Shown piece by piece: positions 9,121 to 17,150 of a stretch of 64,000 nt of DNA. Position 1 is the stretch's first letter. Each line of letters starts with the position of its first letter. The notes beneath the pieces are model-generated. The model worked only from the letters and a program-made list of their open reading frames with translations, did no database searches and had not been told where the DNA came from. The translations under genes and the position numbers were made by a program. The DNA is taken from assembly GCF_014207095.1 (NCBI RefSeq), contig NZ_JACHBG010000021.1, positions 30,110 to 94,109 of the forward strand, in the 5' to 3' direction. The DNA comes from Martinezella lusitana (GTDB lineage: Bacteria > Pseudomonadota > Alphaproteobacteria > Rhizobiales > Rhizobiaceae).

Positions 9121-9152
9121 CCGCAGCCGGCTTTATCGCTGCGGTTGTTTTG
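9121..9152 (+). terminator. intrinsic terminator after the M16 protease
   Basis: CCGCAGC (9121-9127) pairs with GCTGCGG (9138-9144) and is followed by TTGTTTTG, 65 bp after the protease stop and before the DUF2867 gene. The short T-rich tract makes intrinsic termination likely. Confidence 0.55.
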
Positions 9153-9192
9153 CCCGATATGATAGTCTGCAGACATCGAAATGACAGGTGAA

Positions 9193-9708
9193 ATGATGTC
9201 TGCAAAACCCTTGATGGTGAAACCGCATATGCCGCATCCCGCTTTGCCCGGGGCGGATTGGGCGGATTGTTTCGAGCTGCAGGTGCCGAAATCGGATCTT
9301 ACGGCAATAGCTGCGGCGCGTGCGATGCTTGGTCGTTTTCCGCCCTGGGTGCGGCTGCTGATGTCGCTGCGCAATTCGGTGACGAGCATATTCGGATTGA
9401 AATCCACCGGCAGTGATCTGGCGGGCAACAAGGAAACGATCGGCTTCTTTCCGATCGTCAGCCAGTCGGACGATCAGGTCGTTCTGGGCTTTGACGATCG
9501 CCATCTCGATTTTCGCGTCGTCATCGACGTGCGGGACGATGGTCGGGGGCGCCGGCTGGTCGACACGACGACGCTGGTGAAGCGAAAGATATTGCTTGGA
9601 CGAATCTATATTGCCCTGATCACGCCGTTTCATCGGCTGATCGTCGCGAGGATGCTGGCCGATTTCGGCAGGCGCATGAATTCCGCTAGTTTGCCTGCGT
9701 CACCGTGA
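9193..9708 (+). CDS. DUF2867-family protein
   Basis: About 171 residues, resembling the DUF2867 family: DWADCFELQVPKSDL near the start, a W-V-R-L-L-M-S-L-R-N segment, FPIVSQSDDQVVLGFDDRHLDFR in the middle and a C-terminal ITPFHRLIVARMLADF. The family has no firm function; members occur alone or as the tail of NAD-binding proteins. The frame opens at 9181; ATG 9193 or 9196 is favoured because AGGTGA lies just before them. The gene overlaps the 3' end of the convergent TraB/GumN gene by 23 bp. It is separated from the protease by a likely terminator, so it has its own promoter. Confidence 0.75.
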   Translation: MMSAKPLMVKPHMPHPALPGADWADCFELQVPKSDLTAIAAARAMLGRFPPWVRLLMSLRNSVTSIFGLKSTGSDLAGNKETIGFFPIVSQSDDQVVLGFDDRHLDFRVVIDVRDDGRGRRLVDTTTLVKRKILLGRIYIALITPFHRLIVARMLADFGRRMNSASLPASP

Positions 9709-10777
9709 AGCCCTGCTTGCGCAGCAGCGCGACGAGGCCCTTGTCGCCAACGAGATGCAGTGCACCGATGGCGATGAAGGCGTTGCCCTTGTCGAGGATC
9801 GGCGCAGATCGTTCGGCCATAACCTTGTTGCGGTCGAGGATGATGCGCTGCTCGAAGGCGGCGGTATCTTCGTCAGTGATCTTCTGGCTGGGCTCGATGA
9901 TCTTCAGCATCGGCACCATCGCGCCGATATTACCGGCGAGATAGAGATCGGTCATCGTTTCGTTGACGTCGTTGATCTTGTCGCCGAGCTCGAGCGTCTG
10001 GATCAGCGATTTCAGATGCAGCGCGATCGGCAGATCGCTCATTGCCTTAGCCTGTTCGGCCAGGGTCTCGAGCCCCTTCACCTGCTTGCCTTCGGCAGCG
10101 GCATCGCTCGCCAGCTTCTGATCGAGGAATTTGGCGCCGGCGGTCTTGCGGCGAACCTCGCAGCCCGTCATTTCGAAGGAGCTTGCGATCAGCCACGGCT
10201 GCATGCGGGAGACGGCGGCAAGAACGATGCCGCGTTCCTTCAATCCCGCCTCAAGGCGCGCATTGTCTTCGGTGGAAAGATGCTCGCTGATGGTCGATCC
10301 ATCGGTGATCATCGTCAGCGACGGATTGGCGAAGAGGGCGGCGGCCGCCTTCTTGTCATCGAGAATCTCGTCGGATTCGACAACGATCGTGTCGGCCGAA
10401 GCCACGGCTTCGGCCGCTCCCTTCGGCATGGCGAGCACGCGCGTATCGGAGACATGCATCGTGCCGAGCATCCAGGACGGCTTCAGGCCTGGCTTCTCGA
10501 TCTTCCAGAAAATGCCCTTGCCGTTTTCCACCTTGTCGCCGGCTGCGATGATGGAGGCATACTTCGCCGGATCGGTCTTCTGCAGCTCAGCCATCAGATC
10601 CTTGCCGCCGCACTTGTCCGAGACAGCCTGGTCGGCATGAACAGGCTGCAGCGTCAGCAGGGTCGCGATCAAGATAACGGCCAGCATCAGCGGAAAGGCC
10701 GTTGCAAGCCAAAGCAGGATATCGGCAGGCGCCGGTTTCGCAGGCCGCGTCATCTTGGATCCGAGGGCAGAAATCAT
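9686..10777 (-). CDS. TraB/GumN-family protein
   Basis: A 363-residue protein with an N-terminal membrane anchor or signal (residues about 20-45, LLWLATAFPLMLAVILIATL), followed by a TraB/GumN domain: KPSWMLGTMHVSD, DTIVVESDEIL, and the C-terminal AFIAIGALHLVGDKGLVALL. The paired GTMH and GALHL motifs are the family hallmark and may form a metal-dependent hydrolase site, though function is poorly known. Two ATGs are possible (10777, and 10753 at MTRPAKP). It converges on and overlaps the DUF2867 gene by 23 bp. The polysaccharide link of the name GumN is historical and should not be taken as function. Confidence 0.85.
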   Translation of the reverse strand: MISALGSKMTRPAKPAPADILLWLATAFPLMLAVILIATLLTLQPVHADQAVSDKCGGKDLMAELQKTDPAKYASIIAAGDKVENGKGIFWKIEKPGLKPSWMLGTMHVSDTRVLAMPKGAAEAVASADTIVVESDEILDDKKAAAALFANPSLTMITDGSTISEHLSTEDNARLEAGLKERGIVLAAVSRMQPWLIASSFEMTGCEVRRKTAGAKFLDQKLASDAAAEGKQVKGLETLAEQAKAMSDLPIALHLKSLIQTLELGDKINDVNETMTDLYLAGNIGAMVPMLKIIEPSQKITDEDTAAFEQRIILDRNKVMAERSAPILDKGNAFIAIGALHLVGDKGLVALLRKQGFTVTQAN

Positions 10778-10906
10778 CTAAACCTTCCGCTGGCAAAGGC
10801 GACGGCTTCTAGAGCGCGAAAATGGCTTTCGAGAGACGTGCAGAACAAGCCTCTGCTCTACCCTTTGTAAACGCATTTTTCCTTAACGCAGGGGGTTAAT
10901 GCTTTC

Positions 10907-11878
10907 TTATGCCCGCGGGTGGGCTCGATCATAGACCTCGAGCAATCGTGAGGAATCGATCCCGGTATAGACCTGCGTTGTCGAAAGGCTGGCATGGCCG
11001 AGCAGTTCCTGGATAGTGCGAAGATCGCCACCGCCGGCCAGCAGATGGGTGGCGAAGGAATGGCGAAGCGCATGCGGCGTGGCGGTGTCCGGCAGGCCGA
11101 AGGCGCCGCGCAGCTTCTGCATTCCGTGCTGGATGATGCCCGGCTGCAGCTTGCCGCCGCGCGCGCCGCGGAAAAGCGGTCCATCGGCATCGAGATGGTA
11201 AGGACAGATCTTGCGATAGTGCTCGACCGCTTCGATAACGACGGGAAGCAGCGGCACCAGCCGCGTCTTGTTGCCCTTGCCGGTGATGCGCAAAGAGGTG
11301 GCACCCGGTGAAAAATCCTGCGGCTTCAGGTCAAGCGCCTCGGAAATGCGCAGGCCGCAGCCGTAGAGCAGGGTTAGGACCGCGGCGTCGCGTGCGGCGA
11401 TCCACGGCTCCTCGTGCAACTGCGCTTCGTCGCTGACGACGGTGATCGCCTGGGTATCGGAGAGAGGCTTGGGAAGCGACTTCGGCTGTTTCGGCGAGCG
11501 CACGGCGGCGGCACCGGCGGCATTCACCAGGCCCTTCTTCTCGAGGTAACGCAACAGTGAACGAAGGCCGGCAAGATTGCGGCCGAGCGAACGGGCGCCG
11601 GCGCCATCCTTGCGGCGGGCGGCGAGAAAGGCACGAAAGTCGGCAGGGCGCAATGCGTGAATATCCGCGATCGTTGCCGGGCCGCCGAGGTGGCCGGTGA
11701 GGAACGTCAGGAACTGCCGCGTGTCGCGCTCATAGGCGTTCAGCGTGTGCGCTGCGAGCCTGCGTTCCTGACCTAGCGCGTCGAGCCAGCGGCTGCGTTC
11801 GGCCATCAACCCTGAGTCGGCGATGATCAATAATTCGTTCAGTGGAAAACCCCTTGAAATTCGGATTCCTTCTGCCAC
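10907..11878 (-). CDS. xerC: tyrosine recombinase XerC
   Basis: A 323-residue site-specific recombinase that resolves chromosome dimers at dif with XerD. It has an N-terminal SAM-like core-binding domain (about 30-120) and a C-terminal catalytic domain. The catalytic set is visible: Arg in YGCGLRISEAL, Lys in ITGKGNKTRLV, HALRH (H269, R272), the GHAS His (H295) and the nucleophile in QVYTGI (Y304). The annotated start MAEGIRISRG gives a slightly long N-terminus; MAERSRW at residue 24 is an alternative. It has no integrase-type neighbours, so it is the housekeeping recombinase and not a mobile element gene. The opposite-strand acyltransferase diverges from it. Confidence 0.95.
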   Translation of the reverse strand: MAEGIRISRGFPLNELLIIADSGLMAERSRWLDALGQERRLAAHTLNAYERDTRQFLTFLTGHLGGPATIADIHALRPADFRAFLAARRKDGAGARSLGRNLAGLRSLLRYLEKKGLVNAAGAAAVRSPKQPKSLPKPLSDTQAITVVSDEAQLHEEPWIAARDAAVLTLLYGCGLRISEALDLKPQDFSPGATSLRITGKGNKTRLVPLLPVVIEAVEHYRKICPYHLDADGPLFRGARGGKLQPGIIQHGMQKLRGAFGLPDTATPHALRHSFATHLLAGGGDLRTIQELLGHASLSTTQVYTGIDSSRLLEVYDRAHPRA

Positions 11879-12085
11879 TTTGAAAGAGGGAAGGTTATGG
11901 AATCACTAACTTTCCCGCTGAACCGCTTGCATTTTTCATGCGCTGCGGGAGCAACGGCACTTTAAAATGACGGCATGTATCCGCCCCCAAGCCCCCGACG
12001 GTTCAGCGGCTATGTGCGAGGCGCTTGTCATGCTTCGATCATATTCGATTGCGATAGAATATATCCCAACCATTCAGGACACTTC

Positions 12086-13030
12086 ATGGCGCGTCGCGGC
12101 TCGATAACTGCATTGGGACAGCTCGCAGAAACGATTGCTTTGGTGTCCCAGGGCCAGCCCGGACATATCGTCGATACTTTGATTGCCGAGCGCGGCCAGA
12201 AGATCGTGCGCAATCCGCTCTGGCCGCTCATGCGCCCGTTTCTCTACACGCTGCTGCGCTACAACAAGGCGATCGAATTCGCCGATGACGTCGCCAAGCT
12301 TTCCGGCTTCCAGTGCTTTGAATATATGAGCGATCTGCTGCGGCTCGACATCGGCGTGAGCCATGCCGATCGCATTCCCGCATCCGGCGGTTTCATTCTC
12401 GTGAGCAATCATCCGACAGGCATCGCCGATGGCGTCGCCGTCTTCGATCTCCTGAAATCGCGCCGGCCCGATATGATGGTGTTTGCCAATCGAGATGCGG
12501 TACGCGTCAATCCGCGCTTTGCAGAGATGATCATCCCGGTCGAATGGCGCGAGGAACACAAGAGCAAGCCGAAGACGCGCGAGACGCTGCAGCTGACGAA
12601 CCGGGCGGTTGCCGACGGCAAGGTGACGGTGCTGTTTCCCTCCGGTCGCATCGCCTATTGGGCGAACGGCAAGCTGAACGAGCGGCCCTGGAAGACGTCA
12701 GCCGTAGGGCTGGCGCGCAAGTACAATCTGCCGATCCTGCCCGTGCACCTGACGGCGCGCAATTCCGGCCTGTTCTACTGGTTCGCCAAATGGTCGACCG
12801 AGCTGCGCGACATGACGGTTTTCCACGAGCTGCTCAACAAGCGCGGGGACCGGTTCGATTTTCTCGTGGGCAACCTCATCCCGGTCGAGCATCTGGACGG
12901 TGACGTCAACGAGGTAACGAAGGCGCTGGAGAGGCATACGGTCTTCGACCTTGCGGCCGATGGCAATGCAACTTTCTCTCCGGTTGTGCTACCCAGGCGG
13001 GATGAAGCCCTGGTATCGCATTCTCTTTGA
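12086..13030 (+). CDS. PlsC-like lysophospholipid acyltransferase family protein
   Basis: A 314-residue soluble or peripheral membrane acyltransferase. The block GGFILVSNHPTGIADGVAVF holds the catalytic His-Asp of the glycerolipid acyltransferase fold (H109, D115; spacing one longer than the usual HX4D). It is followed by VLFPSGRIAYW, equivalent to the FPEG substrate motif, and LPILPVHL. This variant resembles hemolysin/OlsA-type acyltransferases. ATG 12086 has AGGA six bases upstream, whereas the frame open from 11975 lacks a ribosome site. The stop overlaps the TTG start of the next gene by 4 bp, so the two are coupled. The lipid substrate is not determined. Confidence 0.82.
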   Translation: MARRGSITALGQLAETIALVSQGQPGHIVDTLIAERGQKIVRNPLWPLMRPFLYTLLRYNKAIEFADDVAKLSGFQCFEYMSDLLRLDIGVSHADRIPASGGFILVSNHPTGIADGVAVFDLLKSRRPDMMVFANRDAVRVNPRFAEMIIPVEWREEHKSKPKTRETLQLTNRAVADGKVTVLFPSGRIAYWANGKLNERPWKTSAVGLARKYNLPILPVHLTARNSGLFYWFAKWSTELRDMTVFHELLNKRGDRFDFLVGNLIPVEHLDGDVNEVTKALERHTVFDLAADGNATFSPVVLPRRDEALVSHSL

Positions 13031-14190
13031 CACGGGAATCGGCTAGACCGCAGGGCATGCTGCTACGCTCCATGTCTGCCCGGAACTATCGCTCCTTGCG
13101 CTCGATCCGAATGGATCTCTCCGATGTCAACCTGTTCATCGGCGAGAATGGTGTCGGCAAATCCAACCTCTATCGCTCGCTGCAGCTGGTGCAGGCGGCG
13201 GTTCGCGGCCGGCTGGCGCATGAAATCTCCGGCGAAGGTGGCATGTTCTCGACCATGTGGTCGGGCAAGCGTCGTTCGCATGAGTCTGCGCGCATCCGCT
13301 TCGATGTCGAGTTGCTCGACATGGAGCGCGCCGCGACCTTCCGCTACTGGATCGAGGCCGGCATGAAGCCGCCGACTGCCGCGGGGTTTTCTCTCGAGCC
13401 GCAAATCAAGGCCGAGGTACTTTCGTTCGAAGCCGGGCGCAGGCCGGTGACGATGATGAAGCGCGAAGGGGCCGGTATTTCGGTGCGCGGCGAAACTGGA
13501 CGTATGGAAGCCTATCGTGAGCAGGCTTTACCGTCGGAAACTGCAATCGCGCTGCTTGGCGATGCCGGACATTATCCGGAGATTGGCACCTTCCGGCGAG
13601 CTGTTGACGCCTGGCGCTTCTTTCATGGCTTCCGCACTGATCGCGCTTCGCCGCTGCGCGGGCCTTGTCTCGCGGTCACGTCGCCAATGCTGGATGAGGA
13701 CGGAGCCAATATTGCCGCTGTATTCGCGACGCTCGCGCATATACGAGGAGATACGGTCGAACTGGATCGGGTTCTTGCCGCGGCGCTCGGTGGCGCGCGG
13801 CTTGTCGTACCCGAGCCGCAGGAAACGGCGGATTTCGGGTTGATGCTGCCCGAGTTTCCCAACCGCGTCTTCCAGCCGCGCGAGCTTTCCGACGGCCAGA
13901 TTCGTTTTCTCGGCCTTGCTGCCGCCTTGATGTCCTATCGCCTGCCTCCGCTGATCGCGCTCAACGAGCCGGAGGCGAGCTTGCATCCAGACATGCTGCC
14001 GCCGCTTGCCGATATGATCGCGCAGGCGGCCAAGACCAGCCAGATCTGGATCGTTACCCATTCCGAGGTTTTGGCGCAGGCCGTGCGTGAGCGCTGCGGC
14101 GCAAAGCCGCGCCGCGTAGTCCGCGAGGACGGCTCCACCTGGATCGACGGCATGCGGCTGACCGGCATGATCGATGAGGGCGATGAATAA
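13027..14190 (+). CDS. AAA-family ATPase (RecF/OLD-like, predicted ATP-binding protein)
   Basis: A 387-residue ATPase of the DUF2813/OLD-like AAA_21 type. FIGENGVGKSNLYRSLQ is the Walker A loop (K45), preceded by an ABC-type N-terminal strand (SARNYRSLRSIRMDL). RELSDGQIRFLGLAAAL is the signature motif, LIALNEPEASLHPD the Walker B with catalytic glutamate, and IWIVTHSEVLAQ the switch region. Such proteins act on DNA or as anti-phage or DNA-repair accessory ATPases, but this one has no nuclease partner nearby. The start is TTG 13027 overlapping the acyltransferase stop, or ATG 13057 (MLLRSMSARN), which has AGGG just upstream. Role unknown. Confidence 0.85.
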   Translation: MTRESARPQGMLLRSMSARNYRSLRSIRMDLSDVNLFIGENGVGKSNLYRSLQLVQAAVRGRLAHEISGEGGMFSTMWSGKRRSHESARIRFDVELLDMERAATFRYWIEAGMKPPTAAGFSLEPQIKAEVLSFEAGRRPVTMMKREGAGISVRGETGRMEAYREQALPSETAIALLGDAGHYPEIGTFRRAVDAWRFFHGFRTDRASPLRGPCLAVTSPMLDEDGANIAAVFATLAHIRGDTVELDRVLAAALGGARLVVPEPQETADFGLMLPEFPNRVFQPRELSDGQIRFLGLAAALMSYRLPPLIALNEPEASLHPDMLPPLADMIAQAAKTSQIWIVTHSEVLAQAVRERCGAKPRRVVREDGSTWIDGMRLTGMIDEGDE

Positions 14191-14224
14191 TAGATGTTGG
14201 AGCTTTTACCGTACCTGCTCAATG

Positions 14225-14266
14225 TCCCGGGGAAATCGGCAAGGGCAAATTTCGGCCGGGATTTTT
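14225..14266 (+). terminator. intrinsic terminator after the AAA ATPase
   Basis: TCCCGG (14225-14230) pairs with CCGGGA (14256-14261), with an inner GAAAT/ATTTC stem, and is followed by TTTTT, 35 bp past the ATPase stop. A good intrinsic terminator separating it from the kinase-like gene. Confidence 0.6.
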
Positions 14267-14299
14267 AGCACTTAGATTTATTGAAATGGGATTGCCGAC

Positions 14300-14995
14300 A
14301 TGACCTCAGCGGATAGAGCTGCTCTCTTGAACGACTTGGCAGCCATGATTGCGAGCCGGGAAATGGCGCGGCCGCTTCGCGTCGCGATCGACGGCAGGAC
14401 GGCTTCGGGCAAGACCACGCTGGCGAACGAATTGGCCGAGTGCCTCAGAGGCCGCGGGCGACAAATCATCCGCACCTCGATCGATGGCTTCCATCGGCCG
14501 AAGGTGGAGCGTTATGCGCGCGGTCGGCATTCCGCCGAAGGTTACTATTACGATGCGCGTGATTTTCCCGCCATCCATGCGCTGCTTTTGAAACCCCTGG
14601 GGCCTGGCGGCGACAGGTGGTATCGCACGGCCTCGTTCGATCTGCACAAGGACGTGCCGATCGAACAGGATCCGCAATTCGCGCCAAATGACGCGATCCT
14701 CATCGTCGACGGCACCTTTCTGCAGCGGCCGGAGCTGCGGCAAGGCTGGGACCTCGCCATCTTTGTCGAAACCTCCGAACATGTCTCCGAGCAGCGCGGC
14801 ATTGCACGTGACACGGCACTTCTGGGCGGAGCGGAGACGACCCGCCAGCTCTACGCCGATCGATACCGGCCCGCCTTTGCTCTCTATGAAAGCCTGGCTG
14901 CGCCTGCTTTTTCCGCCGATGCGATAATTAACAATGACGATTTTGATCGGCCGACCCTTCGGATTCGTGAGGGCGGCAGGCTGTCTGCTGTGTAA
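14300..14995 (+). CDS. uridine kinase-like P-loop protein
   Basis: A 231-residue nucleoside/phosphoribulokinase-type protein. The P-loop is AIDGRTASGKTTLANEL (K38), then TSIDGFHRPKVERYARG, where the conserved Asp and His of uridine-kinase-like enzymes lie, and IVDGTFLQRPELRQGWDLAIFVE, equivalent to the lid-preceding strand. Compared with true uridine kinase the uridine-binding region is not clearly conserved, so the substrate is open. It is preceded by a likely terminator and stands alone on the + strand, with the lower-GC patch following it. Confidence 0.8.
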   Translation: MTSADRAALLNDLAAMIASREMARPLRVAIDGRTASGKTTLANELAECLRGRGRQIIRTSIDGFHRPKVERYARGRHSAEGYYYDARDFPAIHALLLKPLGPGGDRWYRTASFDLHKDVPIEQDPQFAPNDAILIVDGTFLQRPELRQGWDLAIFVETSEHVSEQRGIARDTALLGGAETTRQLYADRYRPAFALYESLAAPAFSADAIINNDDFDRPTLRIREGGRLSAV

Positions 14996-15124
14996 AACAA
15001 TCTCTAATGTTGGTGGATGTGTTTAGCAGATGCGTTGGTCAGGGGAGGTACTCACGTCGGCTCATTTCCGACAGCATTTATAGGATGCTAACAAGGCATC
15101 ACTGTCGAGGATGACGTGCCGAGT

Positions 15125-15619
15125 TCAGGCGGGATCTTTGATATCAGGGCTGTAAGTATAAATACCGTCCCATTCGACTCCGTTTTTTTGTTCAACCCGC
15201 TTAAAATGGGATTTTAATGGAAGTCCTGTCTCAACGGATATCCAAATCTTAATGGAGTCAACCTGTTCGGGAGACAGGTGGTCGTAGGACCAAATCTCGG
15301 TTCGAACGCCATCTATCGTTTCGCTGCCAACATGTTGGCAATTCTCGAGATCACTGGTTTTTGAATATTGGCGCGGTTCTACGTGCCACGGCTCTGAACC
15401 TTCACGCCACCACTGTTTGGCATCAACAAATAGGCTGGTGAAACTGATTGCCATGAGACGACTGGTGCCGTCCAGTCGAGCCCGTGACGTGGCATTGAGT
15501 TTTTCCGACATCGCCCTGACAGGCGCGCATGCATCATCTGTCGCAAAAGCGGGTGTCGTTCTGGCGATGTGGGTGCACGTCGCAAGTGCCGCCGTCAGGG
15601 CTATGATGGATTTTTTCAT
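15125..15619 (-). CDS. hypothetical secreted protein
   Basis: A 164-residue product not recognised. MKKSIIALTAALATCTHIARTTPAFA looks like a signal peptide with cleavage after AFA. The mature protein has the pattern of a small periplasmic or surface-lipid-binding protein: DACAPVRAMSEKL, WREGSEPWHVEPRQYSK, NCQHVGSETIDGVRTEIWSYD, KIWISVETGLPLKSHF. That last stretch resembles lipoprotein-localisation (LolA-like) or outer-membrane protein folds, but only loosely. It begins the lower-GC patch (15000-16990). No neighbours are co-directional. Confidence 0.65.
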   Translation of the reverse strand: MKKSIIALTAALATCTHIARTTPAFATDDACAPVRAMSEKLNATSRARLDGTSRLMAISFTSLFVDAKQWWREGSEPWHVEPRQYSKTSDLENCQHVGSETIDGVRTEIWSYDHLSPEQVDSIKIWISVETGLPLKSHFKRVEQKNGVEWDGIYTYSPDIKDPA

Positions 15620-15861
15620 GGAAGCCTCTCCCAGGGTGGCCGTTGATCATGAAATACTAGAGGTAGTAAAGGCTGTCACGCGGCTGGTGAGGGTTACTGT
15701 TTCTCGTGCCATCCAGCAGCTACTGCCTTGACTGAGATTGACAATGGATATGCTACCCGCTGCTCCGCTGCGGCCAACACCGACTATTGAAGGTATTGAT
15801 GTACAGGCCCTGATATTCACCGCATTTGGATGCCATCCCCATTTTGCCTTTAGTCGTCCAC

Positions 15862-16019
15862 CACTCCCGGGTTTCCTTTTGCGTCCGTCCGGGGCATGGT
15901 TTGGCGCAATGAGCAAAGATTCTTCCGATCTGTTCAGTGCGCTTTTCGAGGCGGCACCCGCAAAGCCTGTGATGAGCCGTACGGTTCTCCTGTCTCTGCC
16001 GGCACCGAGAGCAATGTGA
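15862..16019 (+). pseudogene. truncated duplicate of the priA 5' end
   Basis: From CACTCCCGGG at 15862 this matches the sequence beginning at 16992, at a constant offset of 1130 bp, through the priA start. It continues to about codon 25 with few substitutions. A short ATG at 15909 encodes MSKDSSDLFSALFEAAPAKP..., nearly the same as PriA MSKDSSDLFGALFEAAPAKS.... After ACGGTTC there is a 6-bp deletion, then PAPRAM and a stop, where true PriA runs on as PAPRAYSYAV. Weaker similarity continues upstream into the leader (from about 15813). This is a remnant, not a gene. It has no neighbouring priA body. Confidence 0.85.
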
Positions 16020-16135
16020 GCCCGGAGCATCGGTTCCTGTCCATCACAGGGAAATCCGAATAGCCTCCGGTTTCCACTCGATGCGAAATCGAATAACCTC
16101 CTTTTTACTGGAGATGGCCAACGAGAGCATTGGGG

Positions 16136-16411
16136 ATGTCTATGCATGCGGTCTACTGTGGGCTCACGAGGGCAGTTGCCCTAGGCATTCTGAGTATTTT
16201 TCCCGCATTTTTCTTTGTTTCCTGCTCGACGGTCGGCGGAGCTGGCGGTCAATCTCATCCCGTAGCGGCGAGCAAATTGACAGGTCCCGCTAAAGACAAA
16301 GCGGCCGAACGCCGGCGATGGGAGGACAGAGTCCAACGGGATAATCAGCTAGATCCAAGCGGATCGGCGCCGGGCTCCTATGGCTCCTTCGGTCGCCGTT
16401 TCACTTGGTGA
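16136..16411 (+). CDS. small predicted lipoprotein
   Basis: About 91 residues. The N-terminus has a hydrophobic segment ending in a lipobox-like FFFVSCSTVGG, so the product is probably a lipoprotein anchored through that cysteine. The remainder is polar (KLTGPAKDKAAERRRWEDRVQR) and ends in a Gly/Ser-rich tail. The start is uncertain: ATG 16136 or 16142, the latter with GGGG six bases upstream. I know no family. It lies between the priA fragment and the real priA, in the lower-GC patch. Confidence 0.5.
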   Translation: MSMHAVYCGLTRAVALGILSIFPAFFFVSCSTVGGAGGQSHPVAASKLTGPAKDKAAERRRWEDRVQRDNQLDPSGSAPGSYGSFGRRFTW

Positions 16412-16506
16412 GCGAGAGATTTTCAAATCACAAAATCGCTTAGGCAGTTCATAATTGCCGTTCCTGTTCGAGTAGCCAGCCCTCATATTCAGCACCACGG
16501 ATACCA

Positions 16507-16884
16507 ATGCGAAACTTCGTCTATGGGATGGCAACCGGAGCATTGCTCACCATGGTGGTGACTATGGGGCCTACCGTGGTTGAATCTGTCGAACATGTTT
16601 GGGGGCTGATGCATAGCACTTGGGCACCGACACCGTCCGGGCCTTCCTTGCCTCTCTCGGCATATGAGGTGCATCGGCTTGCCGCCGTGGCCGCGATGAG
16701 GGATTATTGCAACATCTATTTCGAAGAGACCGAGAAGAGCGACCGACTGGGAATGCGATTTAGAGACAGTCAAGACCCGGATAAACTTGAAATCCTTCAT
16801 AGGTTGACTGAAAGCTTCAAGAGCGAAGATTGTGATGATCTACTTCGCCGATTTCCCGATATGATGAAATATGTGGACTTCTAA
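16507..16884 (+). CDS. hypothetical membrane-anchored protein
   Basis: A 125-residue product with one N-terminal transmembrane or signal-like segment (about residues 5-22, YGMATGALLTMVVTMG) and an acidic, helical C-terminal part (EVHRLAAVAAMRDYCNIYFEETEKSDRLG...EDCDDLLRRFPD). No family is recognised. Ribosome-site support is weak. It sits 110 bp upstream of the intact priA repeat copy and is the last gene of the low-GC patch; codon use is less GC-biased than in the surrounding core genes. Confidence 0.5.
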   Translation: MRNFVYGMATGALLTMVVTMGPTVVESVEHVWGLMHSTWAPTPSGPSLPLSAYEVHRLAAVAAMRDYCNIYFEETEKSDRLGMRFRDSQDPDKLEILHRLTESFKSEDCDDLLRRFPDMMKYVDF

Positions 16885-16991
16885 AATTAATATCTGCCTC
16901 GTGCGGAAAATGGTCCTTGTCGGCATCATTGCCTAACGCGGAATACTCTCCACAGCTGCAGACCATTCGCATTTTGCGGGTGATCGTATAA

Positions 16992-17150
16992 CACTCCCGG
17001 GTTTTCTTTTGCATCCGTCCGGGGCATGGTCTGGCGCAATGAGCAAAGATTCTTCCGATCTGTTCGGTGCGCTTTTCGAGGCGGCGCCCGCGAAATCTGT
17101 GATGAGCCGTACGGTTCCCGTTCTCGTGCCGATGCCGGCGCCGAGGGCCT
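16992..17150. repeat. right copy of the priA 5' direct repeat
   Basis: Sequence from CACTCCCGGG at 16992 through codon 30 of priA is the intact partner of the diverged copy at 15862-16019. Matching positions are offset by 1130 bp with no gap until a 6-bp indel near 17118. The two copies enclose about 1 kb holding two small genes. Confidence 0.85.

Noticed and set aside
9755..10870. 371-codon plus-strand open frame over the TraB/GumN gene
   Set aside because: Antisense to a gene with the family's GTMH and GALHL motifs; no domain of its own.
10907..11878. xerC as a phage or island integrase
   Set aside because: Length and motifs are housekeeping XerC; no att-like repeats, tRNA or phage genes nearby.
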